DNA of 64,000 nucleotides from Phenylobacterium sp. Root700 (GTDB lineage: Bacteria > Pseudomonadota > Alphaproteobacteria > Caulobacterales > Caulobacteraceae). A model generated the notes under the pieces. That model worked only from the letters and a program-made list of their open reading frames with translations. It was not told the DNA's origin and made no database searches. A program made the position numbers and the translations under genes. The stretch is from NCBI RefSeq assembly GCF_001429025.1, contig NZ_LMHT01000022.1:380606-444605 (forward strand). The letters are read 5' to 3'. Shown piece by piece: positions 26,617-35,055 of the stretch; the stretch's first letter is position 1, and each line of letters begins with the position of its first letter.

Positions 26617-27863
26617 GACCGATCGAACTCCTGCGCTTCGCCACCGGCGCCATCATCGCCCACCCGATGCGCTCGGCGCTGACCTCGCTCGGCGTGGTCA
26701 TCGGCGTCGCCGCCGTGGTGATGATGACCTCCATCGGCCTGGGCGCGCAGCAGCGCGTCACCTCGACCATCGCCGGGCTCGGCTCGAACCTTATCATCGT
26801 CAGCCCAGGCGCCTCCCGGGCCGGCGGCGGCGGGGGTGGCGGGGGCTTCGTCATGGGGGCGGCGGGCTCTGGCCAGACCCTGACCGACTCCGACGCCGAG
26901 ACCATCGCCAAACAGGTCGAGGGCGTGGTCGCCGTGGCCCCCGTGGTCCGCGGCCAGGTTCAGCTGATCGCCGACGGGGCGAACTGGAACACCCGTATCG
27001 AGGGCGTCACCCCCGACTATCTGGTGGCGCGCGACCTCACCCTCGCCTCCGGCCGGATGTTCGACGAGCGCGAGGCGCGTCAGGGCAAAAAGGCCATCGT
27101 CATCGGCCAGACCGTGGCCACCGAGCTATGGGGCGATCTCGACCCGATCGGGCGGCGCGTGCGGGTGCGCGGCGTACCGTTCGAAGTCATCGGCGTGCTG
27201 GCCTCGAAGGGCCAGTCGAGCTTCGGCCAGGATCAGGACGACGTGGTGCTGGGCCCGCTTGGCGCGGTGCGCTCGCGCATCGTCGGACGTCGGGCGCGCG
27301 GCACGACCGTTCAGACCATCTATGTGAAGGCCGCCGACGCCGACAGCCTCGACCGCGTGCAGGAGGACACCACCAACCTGCTGCGCGACCTGCACCGCAT
27401 TCGGCCCGGTGACAGCGACGATTTCCAGACCCAGAACATGGCCTCGATCCTCCAGGCCTCGCAGGCGGCCGTCGCCACCTTCACCATCCTGCTGGCCGCG
27501 GTGGCCGCCGTTTCGTTGTTGGTGGGCGGGGTCGGCATCATGAACATCATGCTGGTGGCTGTGACCGAACGAACGCGCGAGATCGGCCTGCGCATGGCGG
27601 TGGGGGCCAAGCGGACAGACATCCTCATTCAGTTCGCGCTGGAATCGATCACGCTTTCACTGGCCGGTGGATTGATCGGACTGACCATCGGCGTGCTGGG
27701 CGCTGTCGCGATCGCCAAGCTCGGGTCCTGGCCGGTGGCCATTCCGGCCTGGGCGGGTCCTGTATCCTTGGGCTTTTCGAGCCTGGTCGGCCTGGTGTTC
27801 GGCGCCTATCCCTCCTGGCGCGCGGCCCGGTTGGATCCCATCGAGGCGCTCAGGCGCGAATAG
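26613..27863 (+). CDS. MacB-type ABC transporter permease
   Basis: The 416-residue protein has the MacB_PCD/FtsX arrangement: a first TM helix (SALTSLGVVIGVAAVVMM), a large periplasmic domain (about residues 50-270), and three C-terminal TM helices, the last set ending in GLVFGAYPSWRAARLDPIEALRRE, the typical FtsX tail. A glycine-rich run (GGGGGGGF) follows the first helix. It completes the operon with the adaptor and ATPase. The cargo may be a peptide, lipid-like molecule or macrolide. Confidence 0.95.
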   Translation: MRPIELLRFATGAIIAHPMRSALTSLGVVIGVAAVVMMTSIGLGAQQRVTSTIAGLGSNLIIVSPGASRAGGGGGGGGFVMGAAGSGQTLTDSDAETIAKQVEGVVAVAPVVRGQVQLIADGANWNTRIEGVTPDYLVARDLTLASGRMFDEREARQGKKAIVIGQTVATELWGDLDPIGRRVRVRGVPFEVIGVLASKGQSSFGQDQDDVVLGPLGAVRSRIVGRRARGTTVQTIYVKAADADSLDRVQEDTTNLLRDLHRIRPGDSDDFQTQNMASILQASQAAVATFTILLAAVAAVSLLVGGVGIMNIMLVAVTERTREIGLRMAVGAKRTDILIQFALESITLSLAGGLIGLTIGVLGAVAIAKLGSWPVAIPAWAGPVSLGFSSLVGLVFGAYPSWRAARLDPIEALRRE

Positions 27864-27986
27864 GTCGCAGGTCCAATCGTCATTTTCCGCGCAACCTCCG
27901 CCGCACCTGGCGAGTTTGCTTGACCGTAACGGAAGCAGTGGCGTCACCGCCCTCTCCCCAACGGTTGACGCAAAGAGGAACCGCTC

Positions 27987-28205
27987 ATGGATCTTGACCC
28001 CAACGCCAAGCCGAAATCCCGTCGCGGATTCGCCGCTATGAATCCCGAACGCCGCCGCGAGATCGCGCGCAAGGGCGGGGCCAGCGTGCCCGGCGAAAAA
28101 CGCAGCTTCGCGAAGGACCGCGACCTGGCCGCCTCAGCGGGGCGCAAGGGCGGCGAGTCCTCTCGGGGCGGCGGCCGCACCCGCGGCGAACGCCTGGAAA
28201 GCTAA
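27987..28205 (+). CDS. KGG-motif small stress protein
   Basis: The 72-residue protein is hydrophilic and basic, with RRGFAAMNPERRREIARKGG and a second imperfect repeat AASAGRKGGESSRGG. This is the KGG motif of stress-induced small proteins such as GsiB and YciG. The function is structural or unknown. The ATG follows an AGAGGAA site. I found no exact EcfG promoter match upstream. Its stop overlaps the stop of the convergent egtBD gene by 3 nt. Confidence 0.9.
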   Translation: MDLDPNAKPKSRRGFAAMNPERRREIARKGGASVPGEKRSFAKDRDLAASAGRKGGESSRGGGRTRGERLES

Positions 28206-30421
28206 GCTCGCAGGAGCACCATCGCGAAGCTCGGAGCGGGGCTTTCCCAGCACCGCTCCAGCTTCCACCCTGCCTGCCGGGCAAGCTCGGCGAAGCCCTC
28301 GACGGTGAACTTGTAGGAGTTTTCCGTGTGGATGGTTTCGCCGGCCGCGAACCGGAATGCCCGGCCGGCGACGCTCACGCTCTGGTCGATACGGCTGACC
28401 ACATGCATCTCCACGCGGCTCTCGGCCGCGTTCCAGATCGCGCGATGCTCAAAGGCCGCGAGATCGAAATCCCCGCCAAGCTCTCGATTGATCCTGACCA
28501 GCAGGTTCAGATTGAACGCCGCCGTGACGCCCTGCGCGTCGTCATAGGCCGCGACCAGGGTCTGCTCGTCCTTCGCCAGATCGATCCCGACCAGAAACCC
28601 CGCCCCTTCGCCCAGCAGCCGTTTGGCGCCGGCCAGGAAGGCCACCACTTCGCCTGGCCGGAAGTTGCCGATCGTGGATCCCGGGAAGAAGCCAACATGC
28701 GGCCGGCCCGCGGCTTGCGAGGGCAAGGCCAGGGCCGTGGTGAAGTCGTCGACCAGCGGCGCCACCGGCAGGCCGGGATAGTCCGCCGCGATGGCCTGGG
28801 CCGCCGCGTCGAGCGCCGACTTGCTGATGTCGATGGGGACATAGACGCCAAGCTGCGGCGCGGCGTCGAGCAGCAGGCGCGTCTTGGTGCTGGCGCCGCT
28901 GCCGAACTCGACCAGCGCCGCACCCTTAGGGATGGCCGCGGCCATCTCCGGCACACGTTCCTTCAACAAGGCAAGCTCAGTGCGGGTCGGATAGTATTCC
29001 GGCAGTTCGGTGATCGCCTCGAACAGCCGCGAGCCCTCCGCGTCGTAGAAGTATTTCGCCGGCAGCTCCTTCCGCGGCCGCGAAAGCCCGTCCAGCACAT
29101 CGGCTTCAAAGCCCTCGCTCGGCGCTTGGTCCCGATCAGCGTCCCAAGCCAGGCGCAGACCCGAGAACATCCACCGCTGATGCGGATGGAAGAAATTGCG
29201 GTAGCTGGGGCGAATGTGGCCGTCGGGCGTCACGCAACAACCGCCGCGCAGCACCATCTGGCCGATCATGAACTTGCCATTGTATTCGCCGACCGCGCCG
29301 GCCGCCGGGTGGAAGCCGGGATAGGGGCCATAGGCGCTGCGAGTCCATTCCCAGACATCGCCGAACATCTGGCGCAGGCCGGCGGCGGACTTGGCGGCGG
29401 CGGGGCCAAGCTGGCCCTGCTCCAGCAGGTTTCCGGCCACCTGCAAACCGGACGCGGCATGCTCCCACTCCGCCTCGGTCGGCAGGCGCGCGCCGGCCCA
29501 GGTCGCATAGGCGTCGGCCTCGTAGAAGCTGATGTGCGTCACCGGAGCGTGCGGCGCCAAGGCGCGGCGGCCCTGCAGCGTCATGGCCAGCCAGCCGATG
29601 TCGCCCTCCTCCCAGTAGAGCGGCGCGGTCCAGCCCTCGGCCTGGACGCGGGCCCAGCCTTCCGAGAGCCAGAGTTCCGGCCGGCGATACCCGCCGTCGG
29701 CCATGAACGACAGCCACTCGCTGTTGGTCACCAACCGGTCGGCCAGGCGATAGGGCTTCAGATAGGCGCGATGCCTGGGGCCCTCGTTATCGAAGGCGAA
29801 CCCGTCGCCGTCGTGACCGATGTCCACCAATCCGCCGTCGAAGAGGGTCGCCGCCGCCGCGCCCGGATCGCGTCCGACCGGCAGGGCCGGCGCTGGCGCA
29901 TAGGCGGGCTTCAACGGCGACTGGGCGAACAGGTGCAAGATATCCATCAGGATCAGCTCCTGATGCTGTTCCTCGTGCGCCAGGCCCAGGTCCAACAGGT
30001 CGGTGAAGTCCTCGACGCCGCCGGCCAACAGCTTGGCCATGCCCTCGTCGACATGGCCGCGATAGGCCAGGACCTGCGCCAGCGAGGGGCGGGTCAGCAG
30101 CCCGCGTTCGGGGCGCGGCTGACGCGGGCCCAGCGCCTCATAGTAGGAATTGAACAGATAGGCGTAGGCGGGGTCGAACGGCGCGTAGCCTGGCAGGTGC
30201 GGCCCCAGCAGGAAGGTCTCGAAGAACCAGGTCGTATGGGCCAGGTGCCACTTGGCCGGGCTGGCGTCGGGCATGGACTGAGCCGACTGGTCCTCCGCCG
30301 AAAGATGCGCCGTCAGGCCCAGGGTCGCCTGCCGCACACGGCGGTAGCGGGCGCCCGGATCGCGAGCCTGTGTCGCCCTGAGCGGGGCCGGGGCCAGTCT
30401 CGCCTCGTCGTGTGACGCCAT
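28202..30421 (-). CDS. egtB-egtD: EgtB-EgtD fusion, ergothioneine biosynthesis
   Basis: This single 739-residue ORF joins two enzymes of ergothioneine synthesis. Residues about 20-425 are EgtB: a DinB-like domain with iron-ligand histidines in KWHLAH and LAHEEQH (His149, His153), then a formylglycine-enzyme-like sulfoxide-synthase domain with FGDVWEWT and RGGCCVTPDGHIRPSYRNFF. Residues about 438-739 are EgtD, the histidine N-trimethyltransferase, beginning FEADVLDGLSRPRK and holding the SAM motif LVEFGSGASTKTRLL and FFPGSTIGNF. No start or stop codon lies at the junction (near base 29116). The ATG at 30421 fits the EgtB N-terminus; the longer upstream frame has no homology. EgtD makes hercynine, and EgtB then attaches the sulfur donor. 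EgtE, EgtA and EgtC are not nearby. Confidence 0.95.
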   Translation of the reverse strand: MASHDEARLAPAPLRATQARDPGARYRRVRQATLGLTAHLSAEDQSAQSMPDASPAKWHLAHTTWFFETFLLGPHLPGYAPFDPAYAYLFNSYYEALGPRQPRPERGLLTRPSLAQVLAYRGHVDEGMAKLLAGGVEDFTDLLDLGLAHEEQHQELILMDILHLFAQSPLKPAYAPAPALPVGRDPGAAAATLFDGGLVDIGHDGDGFAFDNEGPRHRAYLKPYRLADRLVTNSEWLSFMADGGYRRPELWLSEGWARVQAEGWTAPLYWEEGDIGWLAMTLQGRRALAPHAPVTHISFYEADAYATWAGARLPTEAEWEHAASGLQVAGNLLEQGQLGPAAAKSAAGLRQMFGDVWEWTRSAYGPYPGFHPAAGAVGEYNGKFMIGQMVLRGGCCVTPDGHIRPSYRNFFHPHQRWMFSGLRLAWDADRDQAPSEGFEADVLDGLSRPRKELPAKYFYDAEGSRLFEAITELPEYYPTRTELALLKERVPEMAAAIPKGAALVEFGSGASTKTRLLLDAAPQLGVYVPIDISKSALDAAAQAIAADYPGLPVAPLVDDFTTALALPSQAAGRPHVGFFPGSTIGNFRPGEVVAFLAGAKRLLGEGAGFLVGIDLAKDEQTLVAAYDDAQGVTAAFNLNLLVRINRELGGDFDLAAFEHRAIWNAAESRVEMHVVSRIDQSVSVAGRAFRFAAGETIHTENSYKFTVEGFAELARQAGWKLERCWESPAPSFAMVLLRA

Positions 30422-30495
30422 CGGCCGCTCCACTTCGTTTATCAGATCATGGACGCCGCTGGTCTCGCGACGGGGTTGCAGCTGGTCCCGGCCAG

Positions 30496-30520
30496 AACGC
30501 CGCAACCTGTACGCAGTTCC
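30496..30520 (-). promoter_or_regulatory. EcfG promoter of egtBD, GGAAC-N16-CGTT
   Basis: On the minus strand GGAAC is at 30520-30516 and CGTT at 30499-30496 with a 16-nt spacer. The expected start near 30488 lies about 67 nt before the ATG at 30421. Confidence 0.75.
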
Positions 30521-30554
30521 GGAAATCTGGGGTGTCGGCGACGGAACGCAAGCC

Positions 30555-30579
30555 GGAACGGTTGAAGCAAGGGCGCGTT
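30555..30579 (+). promoter_or_regulatory. EcfG promoter of the sigma factor gene, GGAAC-N16-CGTT
   Basis: GGAAC is at 30555-30559 and CGTT at 30576-30579 with a 16-nt spacer. The expected start near 30587 lies about 50 nt before the ATG at 30638. An exact EcfG promoter ahead of an EcfG-family gene suggests positive autoregulation or control by a paralogue. Confidence 0.78.
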
Positions 30580-30637
30580 GAAAAGCCGTCGAAGCGCGAG
30601 ATTCGCCTGACGGGCGACCGTGCCGATCGAGGCCAGC

Positions 30638-31174
30638 ATGAGCAACGAAAGTGATTGGCGCAATGACGTCGTGGCGATGATCCCCGCCCTCCGCGCCTTC
30701 GCTTGGTCCTTGAGCCACAACGGTTCGGACGCCGACGACCTGGTCCAGGACACCCTGATCAAGGCCTGGACCAACCGCGACAAGTTCGAGCCCGGCACCA
30801 ATCTGCGGGCCTGGTTGTTCACGATCCTGCGCAACACCTACTACACGCAGGTCATCCGTCGACGCCGCGAAGTCCGTGACGAGACCGGCGAGTACGCCAA
30901 CAATCTCAGCTCGCCGCCGACCCAGGATTGGAGCGTCGCCGTGCGCGCCCTGCAGGCTGGGCTGGCCCAATTGCCGGACGAACACCGCGAGGCCCTGATC
31001 CTCGTGGGCGCCGCGGGGCTGTCTTACGAGGAGGCCGCCGGGATCTGCGGCTGCGCGCTCGGCACCATCAAGAGCCGCGTCAACCGGGCCCGCGCCCGCC
31101 TGCTGAAGATCATGGACGCCGCCGACGCCGCCGATGTGATGGCCCAGGACGCCCCGGCGGCCAACCGGGCCTAG
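30638..31174 (+). CDS. EcfG-family ECF sigma factor
   Basis: The 178-residue protein has region 2 (MIPALRAFAWSLSHNGSDAD, DLVQDTLIKAW, then NLRAWLFTILRNTYYTQ) and region 4 (LPDEHREALILVGAAGLSYE, then IKSRVNRARARLL). This pattern is typical of EcfG, the general-stress sigma factor of alphaproteobacteria. The usual partners NepR and PhyR are not in this window, so it may be a paralogue like SigU of C. crescentus. The start follows GAGG at 30629-30632. Its own EcfG promoter lies upstream, back to back with that of egtBD, and a peptidase gene follows after 56 nt. Confidence 0.92.
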   Translation: MSNESDWRNDVVAMIPALRAFAWSLSHNGSDADDLVQDTLIKAWTNRDKFEPGTNLRAWLFTILRNTYYTQVIRRRREVRDETGEYANNLSSPPTQDWSVAVRALQAGLAQLPDEHREALILVGAAGLSYEEAAGICGCALGTIKSRVNRARARLLKIMDAADAADVMAQDAPAANRA

Positions 31175-31230
31175 CCGCGCCGCGCCCCACCGCTACTATG
31201 CCGGCCGACTCAGCTCCGACCGGATATTCC

Positions 31231-32502
31231 ATGCCTCGCTCACTGCCCGCCGCCGCCCTGCTCGCCGCTCTTCTCGCCTCGCCCGCCGTGGCGGCGCCGA
31301 ACGGAGGAGCGGCCAAGATCGTCGGCAGCCCGGCCTTCAAGGCGGCCCAGGCCACGTTGGATCGCGAGCATGAGCGCACGGTGGCCGACATCGTGACCCT
31401 GACCGAGATCCCGGCCCCGCCCTTCAAGGAGACCGCCCGAGGCAAGGTCTATCGCGCGATGCTGGAAGCACACGGCCTGACCAACGTCGAGACCGACGCC
31501 GAGGGCAATGTGATGGGCCTGCGCAAGGGGACCAAGCCGGGCCCCGTGGTCGTGGTGTCGGCCCACCTGGACACCGTCTTTCCGGAAGGAACCGACGTGA
31601 AGGTCCGCCGCGAAGGGACCAAGCTCTATGCGCCGGGCATCGCCGACGACACGCGGGCGCTGGCCGTGCTGCTCGCCTGGGTCCGCGCGCTCGACGCAGC
31701 CAAGATCAGCACCAAGAGCGACATCCTCTTCGTCGGCACGGTGGGCGAGGAAGGCGCAGGCGACCTGCGCGGCGTCCGCTACTTCTTCGGTCAGGGCAAG
31801 TACAAGGATCGCACCAAGGCGTTCTTCTCGGTCGACGGCCTCGACCCCAGCCAGATCACCCACATCGGCGTCGGCTCGAAGCGCTATCGCGCCACCTTCA
31901 AGGGTCCGGGCGGCCACAGCTATGGCGCGTTCGGGATCGTCAATCCGATGGCCGCCATGGGCAAGGCCGTCGCCGACCTCTACACCGTCCAGGTTCCGAC
32001 CGATCCGAAGGTGACCTATTCGGCCTCCGTCACCGGCGGCGGCACGTCGGTCAACGCTATCCCCGACAAGGTGTTCACCGAGTTCGACATGCGCTCGGCC
32101 GACCCGGTCGAGCTGGCCAAGCTCGAAACCCGCTTCAAGACGATCGTGGACGAGGCCGTGGCCGGCGAGAACAAGGCCCGCTCGACCCGCTTTGGCCCGG
32201 TCAGCGCCGAGCTGACCTCGATCGGCGACCGCCCGGCCGGTCAGACGGTTCTGACCGCCCCGCTCGTGACCGACACCGCCGCGGCGATCACCGCCCTCGG
32301 CTTCACGCCCACCTTCAACGCCTCCTCGACCGACGCCAATGCGCCGATGGCCAAGGGCGTGCCGGCGATCACCATCGGTTCGGGCGGAACCGGCGGCCGG
32401 GCGCATTCGCTCGAAGAATGGATCGACGTCGAAAAGGGCCCGAGCGTGCGCGGGATGAGCGTGGGCCTGGCCGCGATCCTCGCGGCGGCGGGCGTCAACT
32501 AA
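31231..32502 (+). CDS. Exported M20-family metallopeptidase
   Basis: The 423-residue protein begins with a signal peptide (LPAAALLAALLASPAVAA). M20 motifs are seen in order: VSAHLDTVFPEG (metal His and Asp), GIADDTRALAVLL (bridging Asp), GEEGAGDLRG (catalytic and metal Glu), a dimerisation lid (GPGGHSYGAFG), and the final His in GRAHSLEEW. It should cleave small peptides or acylated amino acids in the periplasm. It lies 56 nt downstream of the sigma factor and may be read from the same promoter. Its 3' end overlaps the convergent next gene by 8 nt. Confidence 0.92.
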   Translation: MPRSLPAAALLAALLASPAVAAPNGGAAKIVGSPAFKAAQATLDREHERTVADIVTLTEIPAPPFKETARGKVYRAMLEAHGLTNVETDAEGNVMGLRKGTKPGPVVVVSAHLDTVFPEGTDVKVRREGTKLYAPGIADDTRALAVLLAWVRALDAAKISTKSDILFVGTVGEEGAGDLRGVRYFFGQGKYKDRTKAFFSVDGLDPSQITHIGVGSKRYRATFKGPGGHSYGAFGIVNPMAAMGKAVADLYTVQVPTDPKVTYSASVTGGGTSVNAIPDKVFTEFDMRSADPVELAKLETRFKTIVDEAVAGENKARSTRFGPVSAELTSIGDRPAGQTVLTAPLVTDTAAAITALGFTPTFNASSTDANAPMAKGVPAITIGSGGTGGRAHSLEEWIDVEKGPSVRGMSVGLAAILAAAGVN

Positions 32503-33121
32503 CCCTGAAGACCGCCAGCAGGCCTTTGAACCAGCCCGCCAACGCCTCCCACAGCCCTGCAAACCAGGACTGCGGGCTGGCGGGCTTCTCCGGCACGAAC
32601 CAACTGGGCGCGGCGGGCGGGGCGCAGTTCATGCGCATGCCCACGCCCTTCAGATAGCCGCGCCGTATGCCGCCGGCCTTGATCGCCGCCTCGACCACCT
32701 TGCGATGCTGGTCGGCCCCCGTGAGTTTCCGCACCCAGCCCCGGAACGGCAGCAGATCCTGGGTTTCACCCCGCACGCCCGCGACGGCGGCGGCCTTGGC
32801 CTGCGCGCCGACCTTCTGCAGGCGCGTACGCTCGTCCGGCGCCGGCGCCTCGTCCAGGTCCGGGCCAAGCGCGGCGTCCAGCTTCCCGATCTCGCCGGCG
32901 ATCGCCTCGCAACGGCCAAGCTCGCCGACATCGTAGGGATCGGCGACCGCGCGCCTCAGCACATCGGGAATGTCGTCCTGCTTGATGTTCAGATCTTCGA
33001 GCGGCGCGGTCACCGCGCCGCGAAAGCCTTCGTCGCGCTGGGTGCTGCCGCGGTCGACGGCGTGGGCCGAACCGGCAAGGCATAGGATGAGGGGCGGAAG
33101 AAAAATCAGGACTGGACGCAT
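32495..33121 (-). CDS. Secreted protein of unknown function
   Basis: The 208-residue protein has a signal peptide (PVLIFLPPLILCLAGSAHA) and a largely alpha-helical mature part (IKQDDIPDVLRRAVADPYDV, EAIAGEIGKLDAALGPDLDE) with a conserved-looking Cys in GRCEAIAGEIG. The C-terminal 40 residues are Trp/Pro-rich with an amphipathic end (FAGLWEALAGWFKGLLAVF) that could touch a membrane. I do not recognise the family. The start at 33121 lies 112 nt from the divergent stress-promoter gene at 33233. Confidence 0.7.
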   Translation of the reverse strand: MRPVLIFLPPLILCLAGSAHAVDRGSTQRDEGFRGAVTAPLEDLNIKQDDIPDVLRRAVADPYDVGELGRCEAIAGEIGKLDAALGPDLDEAPAPDERTRLQKVGAQAKAAAVAGVRGETQDLLPFRGWVRKLTGADQHRKVVEAAIKAGGIRRGYLKGVGMRMNCAPPAAPSWFVPEKPASPQSWFAGLWEALAGWFKGLLAVFRVS

Positions 33122-33177
33122 CCACGGCAATCTAGCGGCCTCCGCGCCGCTTGGCCTGCGGCTTATTCGGCTTCGTC

Positions 33178-33202
33178 GGAACAGGCGCATCGCCCCGTCG
33201 TT
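33178..33202 (+). promoter_or_regulatory. EcfG promoter, GGAAC-N16-CGTT
   Basis: GGAAC is at 33178-33182 and CGTT at 33199-33202 with a 16-nt spacer. The start near 33210 would leave a leader of only about 23 nt before the ATG at 33233, which still holds a GGAGGA ribosome-binding site. Confidence 0.72.
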
Positions 33203-33232
33203 TCTCCGAGGAGCCTGTGGAGGACCCGCGCC

Positions 33233-33991
33233 ATGCCCCATCGCGATCACCACCCCGAAGACCCTCGCGACGAACGCCGATGGCGTGAAGCTGAGGCGCG
33301 GGACGAGCGCCGAGCCGATCACGGTCCCCGCAGCTTCGGCGAGGAGGGCCGCTACTCCTCCGATCAGGCGCGCTACTACGGCGCCGACGCCCGATCCTAT
33401 GGTCCGTCCCCCAGCCACCGGGCTCATCTGGAGCGACCGCCGTGGCGGCGCGCCCGTTTCGAAGCCAATGGCTCCGAACCCGCGCCGGCCCTGCCCGCCG
33501 ACTACGAAGACGCCCTCACCCGCGGCTACTACAGCCTGGAGGGACCGCATGGCGGCCAGGAGTACGGCATCGAGGCCCACGGCTATCGGGAATCACTCCC
33601 CAGCCAGCACCAGCGCCGTCAGCGCCATCGTCACCCGCCGTCAGGCTACGAGGACGCGCCCTATGGCGATCAGCCGCTGGACCGCCGCGACCCGGGCATT
33701 CGAGAGTTCGGCCCTCCCGCCGACTACGCCTACCACCCCCACGCCAACACCGAGTTCGACCCTGAGTACCTGACCTGGCGTGAAGAGCAGCTTCACGGCC
33801 ATGATCGCGACTACGCCTTCTGGCGCGCCGAGCAGCACCAGAAGTACGACGCCGAGTACCGGATCTTCCGCAGCCAGCGTCAGGACGAGTTCGGCAGGAG
33901 CTTCGCTGACTGGCGCACCCAACGCGACGCCCAGAACCCGCTGAACGCCCCAGCCAGCGAAGGCCAGGCCCCGCCCGAGGACAAGGTCTGA
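33233..33991 (+). CDS. Charged low-complexity protein, predicted general-stress gene
   Basis: The 252-residue protein is very rich in Arg, Asp, Glu, His, Tyr and Pro and has no signal peptide or membrane segment. The N-terminal two-thirds (residues 1-180) look disordered. The C-terminal part has a repeated charged motif with aromatic spacing (FDPEYLTWREEQLHGHDRDY, then AFWRAEQHQKYDAEYRIFRS). A strong GGAGGA precedes the ATG and an exact EcfG promoter lies just upstream. Its composition recalls stress-protective hydrophilins, but this is only a resemblance. I do not recognise the family. Confidence 0.8.
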   Translation: MPHRDHHPEDPRDERRWREAEARDERRADHGPRSFGEEGRYSSDQARYYGADARSYGPSPSHRAHLERPPWRRARFEANGSEPAPALPADYEDALTRGYYSLEGPHGGQEYGIEAHGYRESLPSQHQRRQRHRHPPSGYEDAPYGDQPLDRRDPGIREFGPPADYAYHPHANTEFDPEYLTWREEQLHGHDRDYAFWRAEQHQKYDAEYRIFRSQRQDEFGRSFADWRTQRDAQNPLNAPASEGQAPPEDKV

Positions 33992-33997
33992 AGGGGC

Positions 33998-34861
33998 CTA
34001 GCTCGTCACGCGCGTGAGCCAGGTCAGCAGATCGGCGACGACCTCGGCGCGATTGGTCTCGTTGAGCATCTCGTGGCGACCGCCTGGGTAGATCTTCACG
34101 TCCAGGTCCTGGAGGCCCGCCGCGCGGTAGCGATCAATCAGCGGCGTCAGCAGCGCCAAATCCTGGTTGATCGGGTCCTTGTCACCGACGAACACATAGA
34201 TCGGCAGGCTTTTCGGGATCTTGGCGATCTCGCCCTCGTCCTTCAGCCGCGCCGCCACACGTGCGAAACTCCCTGCGCTGCTGGCCTGCCTGGAGAATCC
34301 GCACAGGGGATCGGCGATATAGGCGTCCACCTCCGCCTCATCGCGCGAGAGCCAGTCAAAGGGCGTGCGGGGCGTCTCGCCCTCGTCGCCGATCTGGTCC
34401 AGCGACTTGGCCGCGCCGGTCCTGTCGCCGAATGCGGCGGTTCCCGACAGGACCAGTCCGTCGATCTCGTCGCCATGATCGAAGACGTAGGCTTGGGCGA
34501 AAAACGATCCGAGGCTGTGGCCCAGCAGGATCAGCGGCAGGCCTGGATGCTCGGCCCGCGCGATGGCCGTGAGCCGGGCGATGTCCTCGATGACCGCCTC
34601 AGCTCCATTCTCGCCGAAGTCGCCGAGCGCCTCCTTGCTGGGGGCGGTGTAGCCGTGACCACGGTGATCCTCGGCATAGAGCACGAACCCCGCCGTCATC
34701 AACGGCGCCAGCGGTCCGGGGTAGCGCCGGGCGTGCTCGCCCATTCCATGAGCGATCTGCACGATCGCCCTGGGCTCCACGCCCGCCGCCGCCCAGCAGT
34801 ATGCGGCGATCGAGGCGCCGTCGGCGGCCTCGAAGCGGAACTGTCGCTCTTCGATGTTCAT
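33998..34861 (-). CDS. Alpha/beta hydrolase, monoacylglycerol-lipase-like
   Basis: The 287-residue protein has the serine hydrolase motifs: YAEDHRGHGYTAPS (oxyanion region), the nucleophile elbow LLGHSLGSFFAQ (Ser near residue 116), and the catalytic His near the end (GGRHEMLNE). This pattern is typical of the lysophospholipase/monoacylglycerol lipase (S33-type) group. No signal peptide is seen. It is convergent with the stress gene at 33233 with a 6-nt gap and followed upstream by the tRNA-Ser gene. Confidence 0.9.
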   Translation of the reverse strand: MNIEERQFRFEAADGASIAAYCWAAAGVEPRAIVQIAHGMGEHARRYPGPLAPLMTAGFVLYAEDHRGHGYTAPSKEALGDFGENGAEAVIEDIARLTAIARAEHPGLPLILLGHSLGSFFAQAYVFDHGDEIDGLVLSGTAAFGDRTGAAKSLDQIGDEGETPRTPFDWLSRDEAEVDAYIADPLCGFSRQASSAGSFARVAARLKDEGEIAKIPKSLPIYVFVGDKDPINQDLALLTPLIDRYRAAGLQDLDVKIYPGGRHEMLNETNRAEVVADLLTWLTRVTS

Positions 34862-34965
34862 GGGCCTCCCCCGCGCTCACGCCTGCGCATGATCCAGGCT
34901 TCGCTGGACCGAGTCGACGGCCTTGGCGCGCCGAAGCCGCTCGGCGGCTCAAATTGGAAGGAAAA

Positions 34966-35055
34966 TGGCGGTGACGCAGGGATTCGAACCCTGGATACGC
35001 TTTCACGTATGACGATTTAGCAAACCGTTGCCTTCAGCCACTCGGCCACGTCACC
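34966..35055 (-). tRNA. tRNA-Ser (anticodon GCU)
   Basis: On the minus strand a 90-nt cloverleaf runs from GGTGACG to CGTCACC-G-CCA. The anticodon loop is TTTGCTAAA, giving GCU, which reads AGC and AGU. The long variable arm (ATACGTGAAAGCGTAT) is typical of serine tRNA, and the T-arm contains GGTTCGAATCC. The CCA end is encoded. Confidence 0.97.

Noticed and set aside
27864..27986. Possible EcfG promoter for the KGG stress protein
   Set aside because: The only GGAAC lies immediately before the start codon and cannot act as a -35 element.
28328..30415. 695-codon antisense frame opposite egtBD
   Set aside because: It is a shadow of the real EgtB-EgtD frame, has no motif, and includes the same GC pattern seen in other antisense frames.
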